Counted from the first letter of the stretch, positions 8,218 through 16,955 are shown. The stretch is 64,000 bases of DNA from Streptomyces albireticuli (GCF_021228125.1 NZ_JAJQQS010000010.1:62001-126000), one strand, 5' to 3'. Translations and numbers: made by a program. The notes: generated by a model not told the origin, from the letters alone.

Positions 8218-9188
8218 TGGCGCGCATACGCACTATCAAGCCCGAAGCTTTCTGCTCCGAGTCCCTCGCCGCTGTGAGTGTCGCCGCGGAACGCACCTTC
8301 TTCGGCCTGCTGACTCAGGCCGACGACCACGGCTGCTTCCGCGACCAGCCGGCCGTCATCGCCGGGCTGCTGTGGTCGCTGCGCCCGGAGCACGGCCCGC
8401 TGGAGGTCGAGGAAGACCTGAGCCAGCTCGCCGACGCCGAGCTGATCTGCCGCTACAAAGGGCCGGACAGCAAGCGCTACCTGCACATCGTCACCTGGCG
8501 CCGCCACCAGAAGATCAACCGGCCCAGCGGCGTCCGTCACCCTGCTTGCCCGCGCCACCACGGTGCCTCGTCCGACGAGTCCTCCGCAGCACCGCGGGGA
8601 ACCGTCACGGCCACCCCGGTGAGCGGTCAGGAAGGGCTCACTGAGGGCTCCCGTCACATACGCGAGATCCCTCACCATCGGAAAACCGCAGGTCACAGCG
8701 ATTTCAGCGAGCCTTCATGGAGTGCACACGAAGGGCTCACTGAGGCATCGGTGAGTCCTCACGGTCCGGATCTAGGACCTAGGAACAGGGATCTAGGAGA
8801 TAACCCGTTGGGGGGCGCAAGCGCCCCCGTGCCACACATCGCCCCGGTGACGGCATCGGCGAAGTCGCTGGTGAACGAGTACGTGGCAGGCTGCCACCGC
8901 CGCCCGCCGGAGGACGTCCTCGGGCTCCTCGGGCGCAAGGTCAAGACGCTGCTGGAAGAGCACTTCGACGCGCAGGACATCCGCACGGCGCTGGACCGGC
9001 TCCGCGCCCGAGGACTGCATCCGAGTGTTCTGCCGAGTCTGGTGAACGAGGTGGTCAACGCCCGGCCCCAGCAGGACGGTTCTCCGGCATCGTCCGCCTC
9101 CGGCGCGGGGCCCTGGGCCAGCAACCGCTCCTCCTACACCCCGTACCTCAACCCGATCGAGCCGACCACGTTCGGAGGCCGTCTGTGA
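8217..9188 (+). CDS. Phage-like replisome organiser / replication initiation protein
   Basis: 323 residues. The N-terminal third (MARIRTIKPEAFCSESLA, then TFFGLLTQADDHGCFRD and YLHIVTWRRHQKINRP) matches the winged-helix N-terminal domain found in actinophage and mobile-element replication proteins of the DnaD/gpO-like type. A low-complexity linker (about 115-200) leads to a C-terminal helical domain (LVNEYVAGCHRRPP and following) suited to contacting the helicase loader. The next gene starts in a GTGA overlap and encodes that loader. It probably binds the element's origin, for which the upstream hairpin region is the obvious candidate. Confidence 0.72.
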   Translation: MARIRTIKPEAFCSESLAAVSVAAERTFFGLLTQADDHGCFRDQPAVIAGLLWSLRPEHGPLEVEEDLSQLADAELICRYKGPDSKRYLHIVTWRRHQKINRPSGVRHPACPRHHGASSDESSAAPRGTVTATPVSGQEGLTEGSRHIREIPHHRKTAGHSDFSEPSWSAHEGLTEASVSPHGPDLGPRNRDLGDNPLGGASAPVPHIAPVTASAKSLVNEYVAGCHRRPPEDVLGLLGRKVKTLLEEHFDAQDIRTALDRLRARGLHPSVLPSLVNEVVNARPQQDGSPASSASGAGPWASNRSSYTPYLNPIEPTTFGGRL

Positions 9189-9943
9189 CCCGCGCCCGAC
9201 TCGCCGACCCGCAGCCGGCTGTCTCCGACCGGCTCCGCGCTCGGCTTGAGGCGAAGCTCGCCGAACGCGGCATCGAACTCCGCGACACCGCTCCGGTCCC
9301 GGACTCCCCCGAGTCGATCCCCGCCCTGGAGGCGGCGCAGGCCCGCATCCCCATCGACTTCCGCGGTGCGATGCCCACCCACCCGGACGTGATCCGGTGG
9401 GTGCGCACCATCGCCGAGTCCGCCGTCGCACCGCACGCTGCCGATCTGCACCCGCACTTCGGCAGCACGGGCCGGCGGCAGGTCGCCCATGGGCCCTCGC
9501 TGCTGCTGTGGGGCAGCACCGGCGTAGGCAAGACCCACGAGGCGTTCGGTGCGATCCGTGCGCTGACCGCCGGGTGCGGCGTGCGGTGGCACGCGACCAC
9601 GGCTGCCGACCTGTACGCCGAGATGCGACCCCGCGCCGGGGTGGACCCCGAGTACCTGCTGCGCCGGATCGTCCGCGTGCCGCTGCTGCTCCTGGATGAC
9701 CTCGGTGCCGCCAAGGGCTCGGAGTGGACCGAGGAGATCAACTTCCGGCTGCTGAACTGGCGGGCTCAGAACCACCTGCCGACGATCGTCACCAGCAACC
9801 TGCCCCCGGTCCGCACGCCGGCGATGGACCCTCGCCAGCCGGTGCTGCGCGACAAGGTCGGCGACCGCGTCCTGAGCCGCTTGTCCGGCATGTGCGTACC
9901 GGTCGAGTTCATCGGTCCGGACCGCCGCTTCCAGCGCGCCTGA
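9185..9943 (+). CDS. DnaC/IstB-like AAA+ helicase loader
   Basis: 252 residues starting at GTG 9185 (4-nt overlap). Walker A GSTGVGKT is at 110-117, Walker B LLLLDDLGAAKG follows, and TIVTSNLPP is the sensor-1 region typical of DnaC/IstB/DnaI ATPases. No transposase of the IstA type is adjacent, so a replication role, loading the replicative helicase with the preceding organiser, fits better than an IS21 role. Cytoplasmic. Confidence 0.85.
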   Translation: MTRARLADPQPAVSDRLRARLEAKLAERGIELRDTAPVPDSPESIPALEAAQARIPIDFRGAMPTHPDVIRWVRTIAESAVAPHAADLHPHFGSTGRRQVAHGPSLLLWGSTGVGKTHEAFGAIRALTAGCGVRWHATTAADLYAEMRPRAGVDPEYLLRRIVRVPLLLLDDLGAAKGSEWTEEINFRLLNWRAQNHLPTIVTSNLPPVRTPAMDPRQPVLRDKVGDRVLSRLSGMCVPVEFIGPDRRFQRA

Positions 9944-10075
9944 CCCCGCCTGCCCGAACCACCCGGTGCGGCGGCCCCGCCATCTCGCCCCGCGCCCCCT
10001 GCCCCGCCTCACCCTCCCCCGTCGCGCGCCATCGCAACCCGCCCGCCGGCCGTGAGGCGTACCCCGGAGACCACC

Positions 10076-10714
10076 TTGCGCTACATCACCACCGACGATG
10101 CCCCGCCCACGCCGCTGCGCGGCATCGCCGACCACAGCTGGCACGTGCGCGGCCTGTGCCACAGCATGGCACCCGAAGACGCCGACAAGATCTTCTTCCC
10201 TAAGCCGCGTGACCACCAGGCCATCGCCGAAGCCAAGTCCCTCTGCGGCCGGTGCCCGGTCAAGCGCGACTGCTTCAACCACGCCCTGGACAACGCGATC
10301 AAGGACGGGGTCTGGGGCGGCCTGACCGAGGCCGAACGCCGGCCCTGGCACGCCAAGGTCAACCAGCGGCTGGACTACGCCCGGGTCCGCGCCGCCTTCG
10401 AGGGCCGCGACGTCCACCTCAGCGACGCCGAACGCGCCGCCGTCACCCGTCACGCCTACGTCCGGGGCTGGACGCCCGAACGCCTGGCCCACACCCTCCG
10501 GCTCAACCTGGACTACGCCCGCGACCTGATGCGCGAGGCCGCCCACGCCGTCGCCGATCGCGACCGGTACGGGGACCTCTACGGCAACCAGGACGAGCAG
10601 ACCTCCGCCCCCGACCAGAGCGACCGCGACGACGACAGCGAGCCCTCCTCCTCGCCCGTCACCCGCCAGGTGCACACCCGCGCCCTGATCGCCGCGCTCG
10701 GAAAGGCCGCATGA
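10076..10714 (+). CDS. WhiB-like iron-sulfur regulator with long C-terminal extension
   Basis: About 212 residues from TTG 10076, which follows GGAGACCACC; the frame also reaches GTG 10052. Four cysteines of the [4Fe-4S] cluster lie in GLCHSM and SLCGRCPVKRDC, followed by the Wbl turn GVWGGLTEAER. Wbl proteins bind sigma factor region 4 and act as redox-linked transcription factors in actinobacteria. After the Wbl core come about 110 residues, longer than usual, containing an HTH-like stretch (AYVRGWTPERLAHTLRLNLD). It overlaps the SpdB-like gene by 4 nt and is a candidate regulator of transfer genes. Confidence 0.85.
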   Translation: MRYITTDDAPPTPLRGIADHSWHVRGLCHSMAPEDADKIFFPKPRDHQAIAEAKSLCGRCPVKRDCFNHALDNAIKDGVWGGLTEAERRPWHAKVNQRLDYARVRAAFEGRDVHLSDAERAAVTRHAYVRGWTPERLAHTLRLNLDYARDLMREAAHAVADRDRYGDLYGNQDEQTSAPDQSDRDDDSEPSSSPVTRQVHTRALIAALGKAA

Positions 10715-12066
10715 CCCACCCCAGCACTCCCCTGCCCGTCGCCCCCGTCGGCGCCTGGGACCGCCTGGCCATCGTCGCCCTCGGCTCGGCCGGCTGCGCC
10801 CTGAGCTACGACGCCCTGCAGCAGATGGCCGTCGCCATCCACGTCCGCGGATTCCTGACCTACCTCTTCCCGCTCGTGATCGACGGCTTCATCGCCTACG
10901 GCGTCCGCGCCCTGATCCTCACCCGCACCGCGCCCTGGCACGCACGCGCCTACGTGTGGACGCTCTTCGGCACCGCCACCGCGGCGAGCATCTGGGCCAA
11001 CGCCCTCCACGCCGTCCGCCTCAACCAGCAGACCGCTCACGAAGGTCTGCGGCTGGGCGACACCGTGGTGGCCATCCTGTCCACCCTCGCCCCGCTCGCC
11101 CTCGCCGGCGCGGTCCACCTGTACATCCTCATCACCCGCCACCACCCCCAGCCCGTTCCCGCAGGGGATGCGGCGGCGGACGGAGACGAAGAACGGCCGG
11201 TCCCCGTCCCCGGACGGACCGTCGACGGGAACCGCGGTCCCCACCGGCTCAGCTTGGTCCCCGACCCGGCCACCGGTGCCCGCACCGACCAGTGTGCGGT
11301 GGGGGACCGTCCTGCCGGAGCATCTACGGGAGCGCGCTCCGGGACCGCCGTCCCGAGCACGACCGGGGACCGGGACCGCCCCGCCGTCCCCGAGATGCAC
11401 CCCGGAGACCGGCCAGCACCACGGCAGCATCCGGCCGATGGGGACCGGGGACCGGGGAGCGACACCGTCCCGGACGGGGATGGCAACGAAAGCGGGGACA
11501 GGGAGGGGGACAGGGACGACGGCGCATCGGTCGCCGACGTCGGGGACCAGGCCGCGACGGACTCCGCCTGCGGTGTCGAGCCCGCCGGGGAACCGGGGAC
11601 CAGGACCACCCGTCCCCAGGGGAACTTCGGGGACGCGAGCGACGCGGTTCCTGGCACCGGGCCAACCGCCAACAACTCTGCCCCGCCGACCGGGACCGAG
11701 CCCACCGGGGACGGTCCCCGTCCGGCCCCCGCGAGCAAGGGTGGGGACCGAATCAGTGTGAGTCCCGACAAGGCATCGGGGACGAAGAACACCGGCGACA
11801 GCCCGAAGGGGACCGGGGACCGGTCCCGCAGCAGCGCGGGCAAGCGGTCACCGCAGCTGACAGAGGACGAGGTCGTCCAGCGCCTGCGTCCCCACGTCCC
11901 CGCCGTCCTGAAGCGGGACGGCAACAGCGCGATCACCCGCGTCCAGCTGCGGCAGATCATGCGCGCCCAGAACATCGCCATCCGCAACGACCGGCTCACG
12001 CCCGTCCTGCAACGCCTGCGCAGCGAGACGGCCGGCACCACCACGACGAGGAGCAGTGCCCGATGA
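10711..12066 (+). CDS. DUF2637 (SpdB-like) membrane protein with GD-rich tail
   Basis: 451 residues from ATG 10711. The first ~150 residues hold the DUF2637 domain with about four hydrophobic segments (for example LAIVALGSAGCALSY, FLTYLFPLVIDGFIAYG, LAPLALAGAVHLYILI), as in SpdB plasmid-spread proteins of Streptomyces. A long disordered region rich in Gly-Asp-Arg follows, encoded by GGGGAC-type repeats. A C-terminal helical domain (QLTEDEVVQRLRPHVPAVLK and on) resembles a small DNA- or protein-binding module. It likely sits in the membrane and assists spread of the element between mycelial compartments. Confidence 0.82.
   Translation: MTHPSTPLPVAPVGAWDRLAIVALGSAGCALSYDALQQMAVAIHVRGFLTYLFPLVIDGFIAYGVRALILTRTAPWHARAYVWTLFGTATAASIWANALHAVRLNQQTAHEGLRLGDTVVAILSTLAPLALAGAVHLYILITRHHPQPVPAGDAAADGDEERPVPVPGRTVDGNRGPHRLSLVPDPATGARTDQCAVGDRPAGASTGARSGTAVPSTTGDRDRPAVPEMHPGDRPAPRQHPADGDRGPGSDTVPDGDGNESGDREGDRDDGASVADVGDQAATDSACGVEPAGEPGTRTTRPQGNFGDASDAVPGTGPTANNSAPPTGTEPTGDGPRPAPASKGGDRISVSPDKASGTKNTGDSPKGTGDRSRSSAGKRSPQLTEDEVVQRLRPHVPAVLKRDGNSAITRVQLRQIMRAQNIAIRNDRLTPVLQRLRSETAGTTTTRSSAR
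11160..11840 (+). repeat. GGGGAC-rich simple repeat tract inside the SpdB-like gene
   Basis: Over about 680 bases the hexamer GGGGAC and variants (GGGGACC, GGGGACAGGG, CCGGGGAC) recur many times at irregular spacing, always in phase to encode Gly-Asp. The protein segment is low-complexity. The DNA has strong strand asymmetry in G and could form G-rich structures. Spacing is irregular, so this is not a CRISPR or a classical iteron array. Confidence 0.65.
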
Positions 12067-12254
12067 AGACCTGTGAGCGCTTCGCCCGGATCAAGTTCGG
12101 TTACGAGCAGGACATCTACTTCCTGCACAGTTATGCCGAGCGGAACCCGGGCACCGCACCGGCCAAGACAAGCGTCAAGAACGCGTTCACGGTGAAGCGG
12201 AGCATGGCCAGGGCCCTGAACCGGCACGTCGACCGCTGCCTGCAATGCGGCTGA
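12063..12254 (+). CDS. Small hypothetical protein
   Basis: 63 residues from ATG 12063, overlapping the preceding stop by 4 nt. It contains KTCERFARIKFGYEQDIYFL near the N-terminus and ends RHVDRCLQCG; a CxxC pair at the tail and one N-terminal Cys could bind zinc. No family recognised. The ATGA overlap makes it a real member of the mobilisation operon. Confidence 0.65.
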   Translation: MKTCERFARIKFGYEQDIYFLHSYAERNPGTAPAKTSVKNAFTVKRSMARALNRHVDRCLQCG

Positions 12255-12353
12255 GCCCGCAAAGACGCAGGTCATCCGCCTACTCCTGAACTGGTTGGAC
12301 GCGGTGGCCCGGCACGTCACCGGGCCACCGTCCCTGACGAAAGGGCCCCTCGC

Positions 12354-12590
12354 ATCCACTCTCGACACCCGCGCACGACCGGGGCGAGCGACGCTGAGGC
12401 CGACGCCTGGGCGGACGTTCTGGTCCGCTACAGCCTCCTGCACAGCGCGGTCCGTGCCCCGAACGGCCAGTGGCTCGTCCAGCACACGCCCGACGCGCCA
12501 GCCCTCATCGTCGACGGACCGGCCGCCATGGTCGACCTCGCCGCCGACATCCAGCACCGCATCCGCACGACCAGGACCCGTATCCGATGA
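12354..12590 (+). CDS. Small hypothetical ORF without a standard start codon
   Basis: The frame encodes a plausible protein ending at TGA 12588-12590, which overlaps the MobC start (ATGA). Its C-terminal part reads DAEADAWADVLVRYSLLHSA and then WLVQHTPDAPALIVDGPAAM. No ATG, GTG or TTG opens it; the only internal ATG (12522) would give a fragment. GAAAGG at 12339-12344 is well placed for an ATC at 12354. The 12255-12353 stretch shows nothing else. Function unknown. Confidence 0.4.
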   Translation: MHSRHPRTTGASDAEADAWADVLVRYSLLHSAVRAPNGQWLVQHTPDAPALIVDGPAAMVDLAADIQHRIRTTRTRIR

Positions 12591-13249
12591 CGAACCCGAA
12601 CACGACCTCCGTCCCCGCGCCGGGTGAGCCGGAATCCAACTCGACCTCGGCGCGAGCAAGTTATCGCAAGAGCGTTGCTCCCGCTGGGAGCAACGCTCTT
12701 GCCTCCCCCGCCCCAGGAGTGGCGGGAGCGGACCGGCACCAGGGGGCGCCGGTCCACCCGGATGCGGCCGAGGGCGGACCGCATCCGGAAGGGGACCAGC
12801 AGCACACCTGTCACACCGCGCACTGCGCGCACGCCGCGCCGCCGCAGCCGCACGTGCGCCAGCGTGAGCGCCTGCGCGACGAGAACAAGCGCATGCGCCA
12901 GCCCAGCTGCCGCATGAACGACGACGAATACCAGCTTCTCCTCCGCGCCGCGTCCGCCTGCCGCATGAGCGTCGCCAGTTTCCTCGCCCACGCCGCGCTC
13001 AAAGCCGCCCGTGATCTCGACCGCACCGCCGCCGAGATCGCCACCGAACGTGAAGTGCTGACCGAACTGTTCGCCGTGCGCCGGCACCTCGGCCAAATCG
13101 GCAACAACGTCAACCAGGTGGCCAAGGCCACCAACGCCGGCGCCGACGTCCCGCACACCCGCGCCGTCCTCGACGCCGTCCACCGCGCCGCGAAGCGCGT
13201 CGAGACCTTCACCCAGCACTACCTGGACGACCAGAGCCACGCCGCATGA
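12587..13249 (+). CDS. MobC-like relaxosome accessory protein
   Basis: 220 residues if ATG 12587 is used. The C-terminal half (CRMNDDEYQLLLRAASACRM, SVASFLAHAALKAARD, then HLGQIGNNVNQVAKATNAG) is the MobC/ribbon-helix-helix signature seen next to MOB-class relaxases. The first ~100 residues are low-complexity and overlie the three hairpins at 12666-12788, so the true start may be downstream and the upstream DNA may be oriT. It overlaps the relaxase gene by 4 nt. MobC proteins help melt oriT DNA for nicking. Confidence 0.82.
   Translation: MTNPNTTSVPAPGEPESNSTSARASYRKSVAPAGSNALASPAPGVAGADRHQGAPVHPDAAEGGPHPEGDQQHTCHTAHCAHAAPPQPHVRQRERLRDENKRMRQPSCRMNDDEYQLLLRAASACRMSVASFLAHAALKAARDLDRTAAEIATEREVLTELFAVRRHLGQIGNNVNQVAKATNAGADVPHTRAVLDAVHRAAKRVETFTQHYLDDQSHAA
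12666..12788. other. Candidate origin of transfer (three consecutive hairpins)
   Basis: Three inverted repeats lie end to end just before the conserved part of mobC. The first is a perfect 17-bp stem with a 3-nt loop (12666-12682 / 12686-12702). The second is an 8-bp stem (12730-12737 / 12748-12755). The third is a 10-bp stem (12758-12767 / 12779-12788). Stacked inverted repeats adjacent to mobC and relaxase genes are the usual architecture of oriT; the nic position cannot be assigned by eye. Confidence 0.55.
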
Positions 13250-14976
13250 TCCCCAGAGTCCACAAGCGCGGCACCCGCACCCTCGGGCTGCTCTACTACC
13301 TGTACGGGCCCGGCACGCACGAGGAACACGTCGATCCGCACCTCGTGGCGGCCTGGGACCCCCTCGCCCCCGACCCCGGCCGCGACCCGCAGGCCACGTA
13401 CGCGGACCTCCAACGGCTCCTCGACCAGCCGGTCGACGCGCTCGCCAAGAGCCGCCGCCCGGCCAAGCATGTCTGGCACCTGTCGGTCCGCGTCGCACCG
13501 GAGGACCCCGTCCTCTCCGACGAGCAGTGGGGCGAGATCGCCCGGCGCATGGTCGCGGCCACCGGCGTCGCCCCCGACGGCGACGACGCCGCCTGCCGGT
13601 GGGCAGCCGTCCGCCACGCCGACGATCACATCCACATCATCGCCACCCTCGTCCGCGAGGACGGCCGACGGCCCCGCCTGAACAACGACGCAGGACGCGC
13701 CCAGGCCGAAGCCCGCCTCATCGAGGCCGAGTACGGTCTCAAGCAGCTCAACGCTGGTGACGGGACCGCCGCCCAGCGGCCCACCAGCGCCGAACGACAC
13801 AAGGCCGAACGGCAGCAACGGGAGCGCACCCCGCGCGAGGAATTGCGGGAGGCAGTGCGTCGCTCCGTCGCCGGCGCCAGCAGCGAGGAGGAGTTCTTCG
13901 ACCGGCTGGCCGCCGCTGGCCTGCTCATCCGGCGGCGCATCGCCCCCTCAGGTGATCTGCTCGGCTACACCGTCGCTCTGCCCGACGACCGCAACAAGGA
14001 CGGCGAGCCCGTCTTCTACTCGGGGTCCAAGCTGGCCCCCGACTTGTCGCTGCCTCGCATCCGCGAACGCTGGTCCGCCGATGTGAAACAAGACCGGGAG
14101 CACGAGGAACCGCCATGCCGAGATCCTCGTACGGTCGCGAGCGCCCCGGCATCCGCACGGCGCCGTGCGGCCACGGCCGCGTGGCAGGCCGTGCTGATCA
14201 TCGACCACGGAGACGACGCGGCGGTCGCCGCCCAGATCGCGGCGGCCGGCGAGGTCCTGGACGCGCTCGCCAAGACCTCCGCCGCCCACACCCGCAAGCA
14301 GCTGCGCGAGGCCGCCTTCGCCTTCGAACGAGCCTCCCGCTCGCATATCCGGGCCGAGCGCGGCCACGACCGTGCCCTGCGGCAGGCCGCCCGCGACCTG
14401 GCCTACAGCGGGCCGGCGCTCGGCCGCGGGGAGGACGGGGCCACCACCGCGATGCTGATCGACATGGCCTTCTTCCTCGTGATCGCCGCCGCCCACTGGC
14501 ACGGGAAGAAGGAGCACGCCCAGCAGGCCGCCGCCGCCCACCAGGCCGCCGAGCACCTGCGCGCAGCCTACCGGGCAGCCGCCGGGACCCCCATGGCCGT
14601 TCTCCACCAGCGGGGCCGCCACCTCGCCCAGCCCCTGCAACGGCGGCACGCAGCCACCGTGCGAACGGCCCTGCCCTACCTCGCCGAGCAGGTACTCGCC
14701 GAGCCGGGCTGGTACGCCCTGGCCGCCACCCTGGCCGACGCCGAAGCCGCCGGCCACGACCCCACCACCCTGCTCACCGAAGCCGCCACCCGCCGGGAGT
14801 TGAACACCGCCGAATCGGTCAGCGACGTGCTCGTGTGGCGGCTGCGCCGCATGGCCGACCTGCCCGCCGACGCCTCAGCCACCCCCCTGACCGACCAGAA
14901 CACCTCAGCGCACTCCGCTCCGCGGGCCGCCCACACTGCCGGGGCCCGTGCCGACCAGCGCCGGGGGCGCAGGTGA
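13246..14976 (+). CDS. Relaxase / mobilisation nuclease (three-His HUH type)
   Basis: 576 residues from ATG 13246. RHADDHIHII (123-132) supplies the metal-binding histidines 124, 128 and 130, and the N-terminal LLYYLYGPG (15-23) provides candidate nucleophile tyrosines. The catalytic domain spans about 1-170; NNDAGRAQAEARLIEAEYGL follows, and the rest is Ala-rich helical sequence that may contact MobC or the coupling machinery. Relaxases nick one strand at oriT and pilot it into the recipient. Its presence shows single-stranded DNA conjugation rather than only TraB/FtsK-type double-stranded transfer. Confidence 0.85.
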   Translation: MIPRVHKRGTRTLGLLYYLYGPGTHEEHVDPHLVAAWDPLAPDPGRDPQATYADLQRLLDQPVDALAKSRRPAKHVWHLSVRVAPEDPVLSDEQWGEIARRMVAATGVAPDGDDAACRWAAVRHADDHIHIIATLVREDGRRPRLNNDAGRAQAEARLIEAEYGLKQLNAGDGTAAQRPTSAERHKAERQQRERTPREELREAVRRSVAGASSEEEFFDRLAAAGLLIRRRIAPSGDLLGYTVALPDDRNKDGEPVFYSGSKLAPDLSLPRIRERWSADVKQDREHEEPPCRDPRTVASAPASARRRAATAAWQAVLIIDHGDDAAVAAQIAAAGEVLDALAKTSAAHTRKQLREAAFAFERASRSHIRAERGHDRALRQAARDLAYSGPALGRGEDGATTAMLIDMAFFLVIAAAHWHGKKEHAQQAAAAHQAAEHLRAAYRAAAGTPMAVLHQRGRHLAQPLQRRHAATVRTALPYLAEQVLAEPGWYALAATLADAEAAGHDPTTLLTEAATRRELNTAESVSDVLVWRLRRMADLPADASATPLTDQNTSAHSAPRAAHTAGARADQRRGRR

Positions 14977-15059
14977 GTTATGGAATTTGTGAGTTGCAGC
15001 AGGTCAAAGGGGTGGGGCACGCTCTGTACGGCCCACGAGGACGACGTGAGGGAGACAGG

Positions 15060-15506
15060 ATGTTCGGCCGCAAGCGCGCCATACAGGACCTGCGCGAAAT
15101 CCAGCAGGAGACGGCGAAATGGCTCCAGGCGCACCCGGAGTCGCCCTTCTCCCAGACCCCCGCGTCGGCGTCGACGCCCGCCGACCCGGACAGCGCTCCG
15201 GTCGTGGAGGTGGACGACTTCCTGCCGCCGGACCTGCGGGTGCCTTCCCGGGACGAGATCGCCGGGATGATGATGCGCTACGACAAGCCGCTCATCCTCA
15301 ACGGCGAGGTCCGGTCCTGCCCGCAGTGCGGCGCGTACCGCGACTGGATCCTGCTGAGCGTCCGCGACGAGGTGTGGCTGCGCTGCCGCGTCGGCCACGA
15401 AACCCTTGAGCCCCGACTGAATGCCGCCTGGTACAACCGCAATTCAGGCCCGATGGATCGAATGCACCCCACTCTCGAAGACGGCCTGAATCACCTCGGC
15501 CACTGA
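15060..15506 (+). CDS. Hypothetical protein with zinc-ribbon-like cysteines
   Basis: 148 residues from ATG 15060, preceded by GGGAGACAGG. The C-terminal half has SCPQCGAYRDWILLSV and LRCRVGHE, suggesting a Cys/Cys-Cys/His metal site; the N-terminus is charged and helical. It is the last gene of the plus-strand mobilisation run and is followed by a strong terminator. No known function. Confidence 0.7.
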   Translation: MFGRKRAIQDLREIQQETAKWLQAHPESPFSQTPASASTPADPDSAPVVEVDDFLPPDLRVPSRDEIAGMMMRYDKPLILNGEVRSCPQCGAYRDWILLSVRDEVWLRCRVGHETLEPRLNAAWYNRNSGPMDRMHPTLEDGLNHLGH

Positions 15507-15556
15507 CCCCACGCGCCAGGCGCCCGGACCGTCCGCTGACGGGCCCAGGCATGAGA

Positions 15557-15593
15557 ATGCCCCTGCCGCCCTTACAAGCAGCGGCAGGGGCAT
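15557..15593 (+). terminator. Strong intrinsic terminator hairpin
   Basis: ATGCCCCTGCCGC (15557-15569) pairs perfectly with GCGGCAGGGGCAT (15581-15593) around an 11-nt loop, 51 bases after the stop of the 15060 gene. There is no T-run, as is common in Streptomyces. Confidence 0.75.
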
Positions 15594-15641
15594 CGGCGTT
15601 CGGTCACCTAAACACCTCTGCGCGCAAGGGGGAAGGCGGAA

Positions 15642-15668
15642 GCCGCCGTCGCGGTAAGCGACGGCGGC
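15642..15668 (-). terminator. Intrinsic terminator for the DUF317 gene
   Basis: GCCGCCGTCGC (15642-15652) pairs perfectly with GCGACGGCGGC (15658-15668) around GGTAA, 45 bases past the stop of the minus-strand DUF317 gene. Together with the hairpin at 15557 it isolates two convergent operons. Confidence 0.7.
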
Positions 15669-15712
15669 TTGGGCACCGCGGCGCTGAGTCGACCTCGCGA
15701 CGGTCCGCGAGA

Positions 15713-16486
15713 TCAGCTGAGCGAGATGACGGTGAGCTGTCCCTCGGTGCTCTCGGGCAGCGTGCGCCGTAGGACGGGAGCCTGCGAGGCGAGGGAGGAG
15801 GCGAAGGCGGCGACCAGGTCGTGCGGGACGCTGGCACTGAAGGTGGCGCACCACAGGTAGGGGTCTCCCAGGACCGGTTCCACCCATGCCTGCCAGCCGA
15901 CCAGGTCGGTGCGTGGGTCGGCGTCGTGGACGAGATCCGGCAGGGGCTCGAGCGAGACACTGGAGGTGAACGCCGGGTCCGTGGCCGTGGTGGCGGGGCG
16001 GTCGATGTCGCGGATCCACCCCTGGGCGGTCAGCGCGGTGAGGACGGATTCGGGCCCGTCGAAGCCGACGTCCGGTTCAGCACGGGCATCGAGGGCGAGG
16101 AGGAAGTCAGCCAGCGCCTCGGGTGGGGTACCGGTGGTGAAGTACGCGTTCCACTCCGTCATGGCGCTGGTGGAGTGGGCCCGAGCAGAGACCTGCCACG
16201 CCACGGGCAGCCCACCCAGTTCGAAGGGGTAGCTGGCCAGAATCCATTCCGCGCCGCGCAGTTCGTCCGGGCTCACGTAGAGCAGGGTGTCGCGGGCGGT
16301 CGGCCAGTTCTTCCACCCGGCACTGGTGAGGAGTGTGCCGGCCTGCTCGGCCAGGCAGCCGTCGTCACCGGCCAGGTGGCGTGGTGAGACCCAGTACGCG
16401 GGTGGCGTGGAGCTCGGGATGGAAGGGTCGAAGGAAGGGTGCGGACTCAGGGGCACCTCCAGGAGATCGGGGTGTTCACTGACCAC
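15713..16486 (-). CDS. DUF317 domain protein
   Basis: 257 residues from GTG 16486. Two DUF317-type repeats are visible: YWVSPRHLAGDD with WQVSARAHSTSAMTEWNAYF, then VLTALTAQGWIRDID with WCATFSASVPHDLVAAFASS. DUF317 proteins are frequent on Streptomyces plasmids and integrative elements, close to transfer genes, and have no established function. Four members occur here (also 16956, 20712 and 22141). It overlaps the preceding small gene by 11 nt. Confidence 0.85.
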   Translation of the reverse strand: MVSEHPDLLEVPLSPHPSFDPSIPSSTPPAYWVSPRHLAGDDGCLAEQAGTLLTSAGWKNWPTARDTLLYVSPDELRGAEWILASYPFELGGLPVAWQVSARAHSTSAMTEWNAYFTTGTPPEALADFLLALDARAEPDVGFDGPESVLTALTAQGWIRDIDRPATTATDPAFTSSVSLEPLPDLVHDADPRTDLVGWQAWVEPVLGDPYLWCATFSASVPHDLVAAFASSLASQAPVLRRTLPESTEGQLTVISLS

Positions 16487-16781
16487 CGTCGACGGGACGG
16501 AGCGTCCCGCGTCGCCTGCGCCGGGGGACCTCGACCGGCTCCTGCCAGGTCAGCTGGACAGCGACGTCGGGCGGAAGGTGTCCGTGCTGCTCGCCTGCCC
16601 TGTCCTCCGCAATGAAGACCACGGGATGTCCCTGCTCGTCCCGCGAGCCGATGACGCCGGCGATCTGGTGGGCCATGGGGAAGAACGGGTTGACGGCCAG
16701 GCGGACCGCCGCGTCCCGGTTGCAGGCGGACAGGGAGTCGATCAACTCGCCTACCGTCATCTCCGGCTTGTGCACGTCCAC
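16476..16781 (-). CDS. Small hypothetical protein
   Basis: 101 residues if GTG 16781 is used; AAGGAG lies 7-13 bases upstream and longer frames to 16916 lack such a site. The protein begins VDVHKPEMTVGELIDSLSAC and is mixed alpha/beta with an Arg-rich end. It is co-transcribed with the DUF317 gene through an 11-nt overlap. No family recognised. Confidence 0.65.
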   Translation of the reverse strand: MDVHKPEMTVGELIDSLSACNRDAAVRLAVNPFFPMAHQIAGVIGSRDEQGHPVVFIAEDRAGEQHGHLPPDVAVQLTWQEPVEVPRRRRRGTLRPVDGGQ

Positions 16782-16955
16782 TGTGGATCTCCTTGCGGTA
16801 ACGGGCGGGGGAAGGTTCGAGCCGCGTGCGAACAGAGGTGGCACGCAAGGCGAAGGGCCAGCTGAGTCCCGGAAATCGAACGGGCCAGCACCGGCGTGGG
16901 CGAGGCCGGCCGACAAGTAACGACTAGGCAGCCGATCATCGTGTGGCGAGCGGCC

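Noticed and set aside
11160..11840. GGGGAC repeats as a CRISPR array or iterons
   Set aside because: Irregular spacing, no spacers, and in-frame coding of a Gly-Asp linker.
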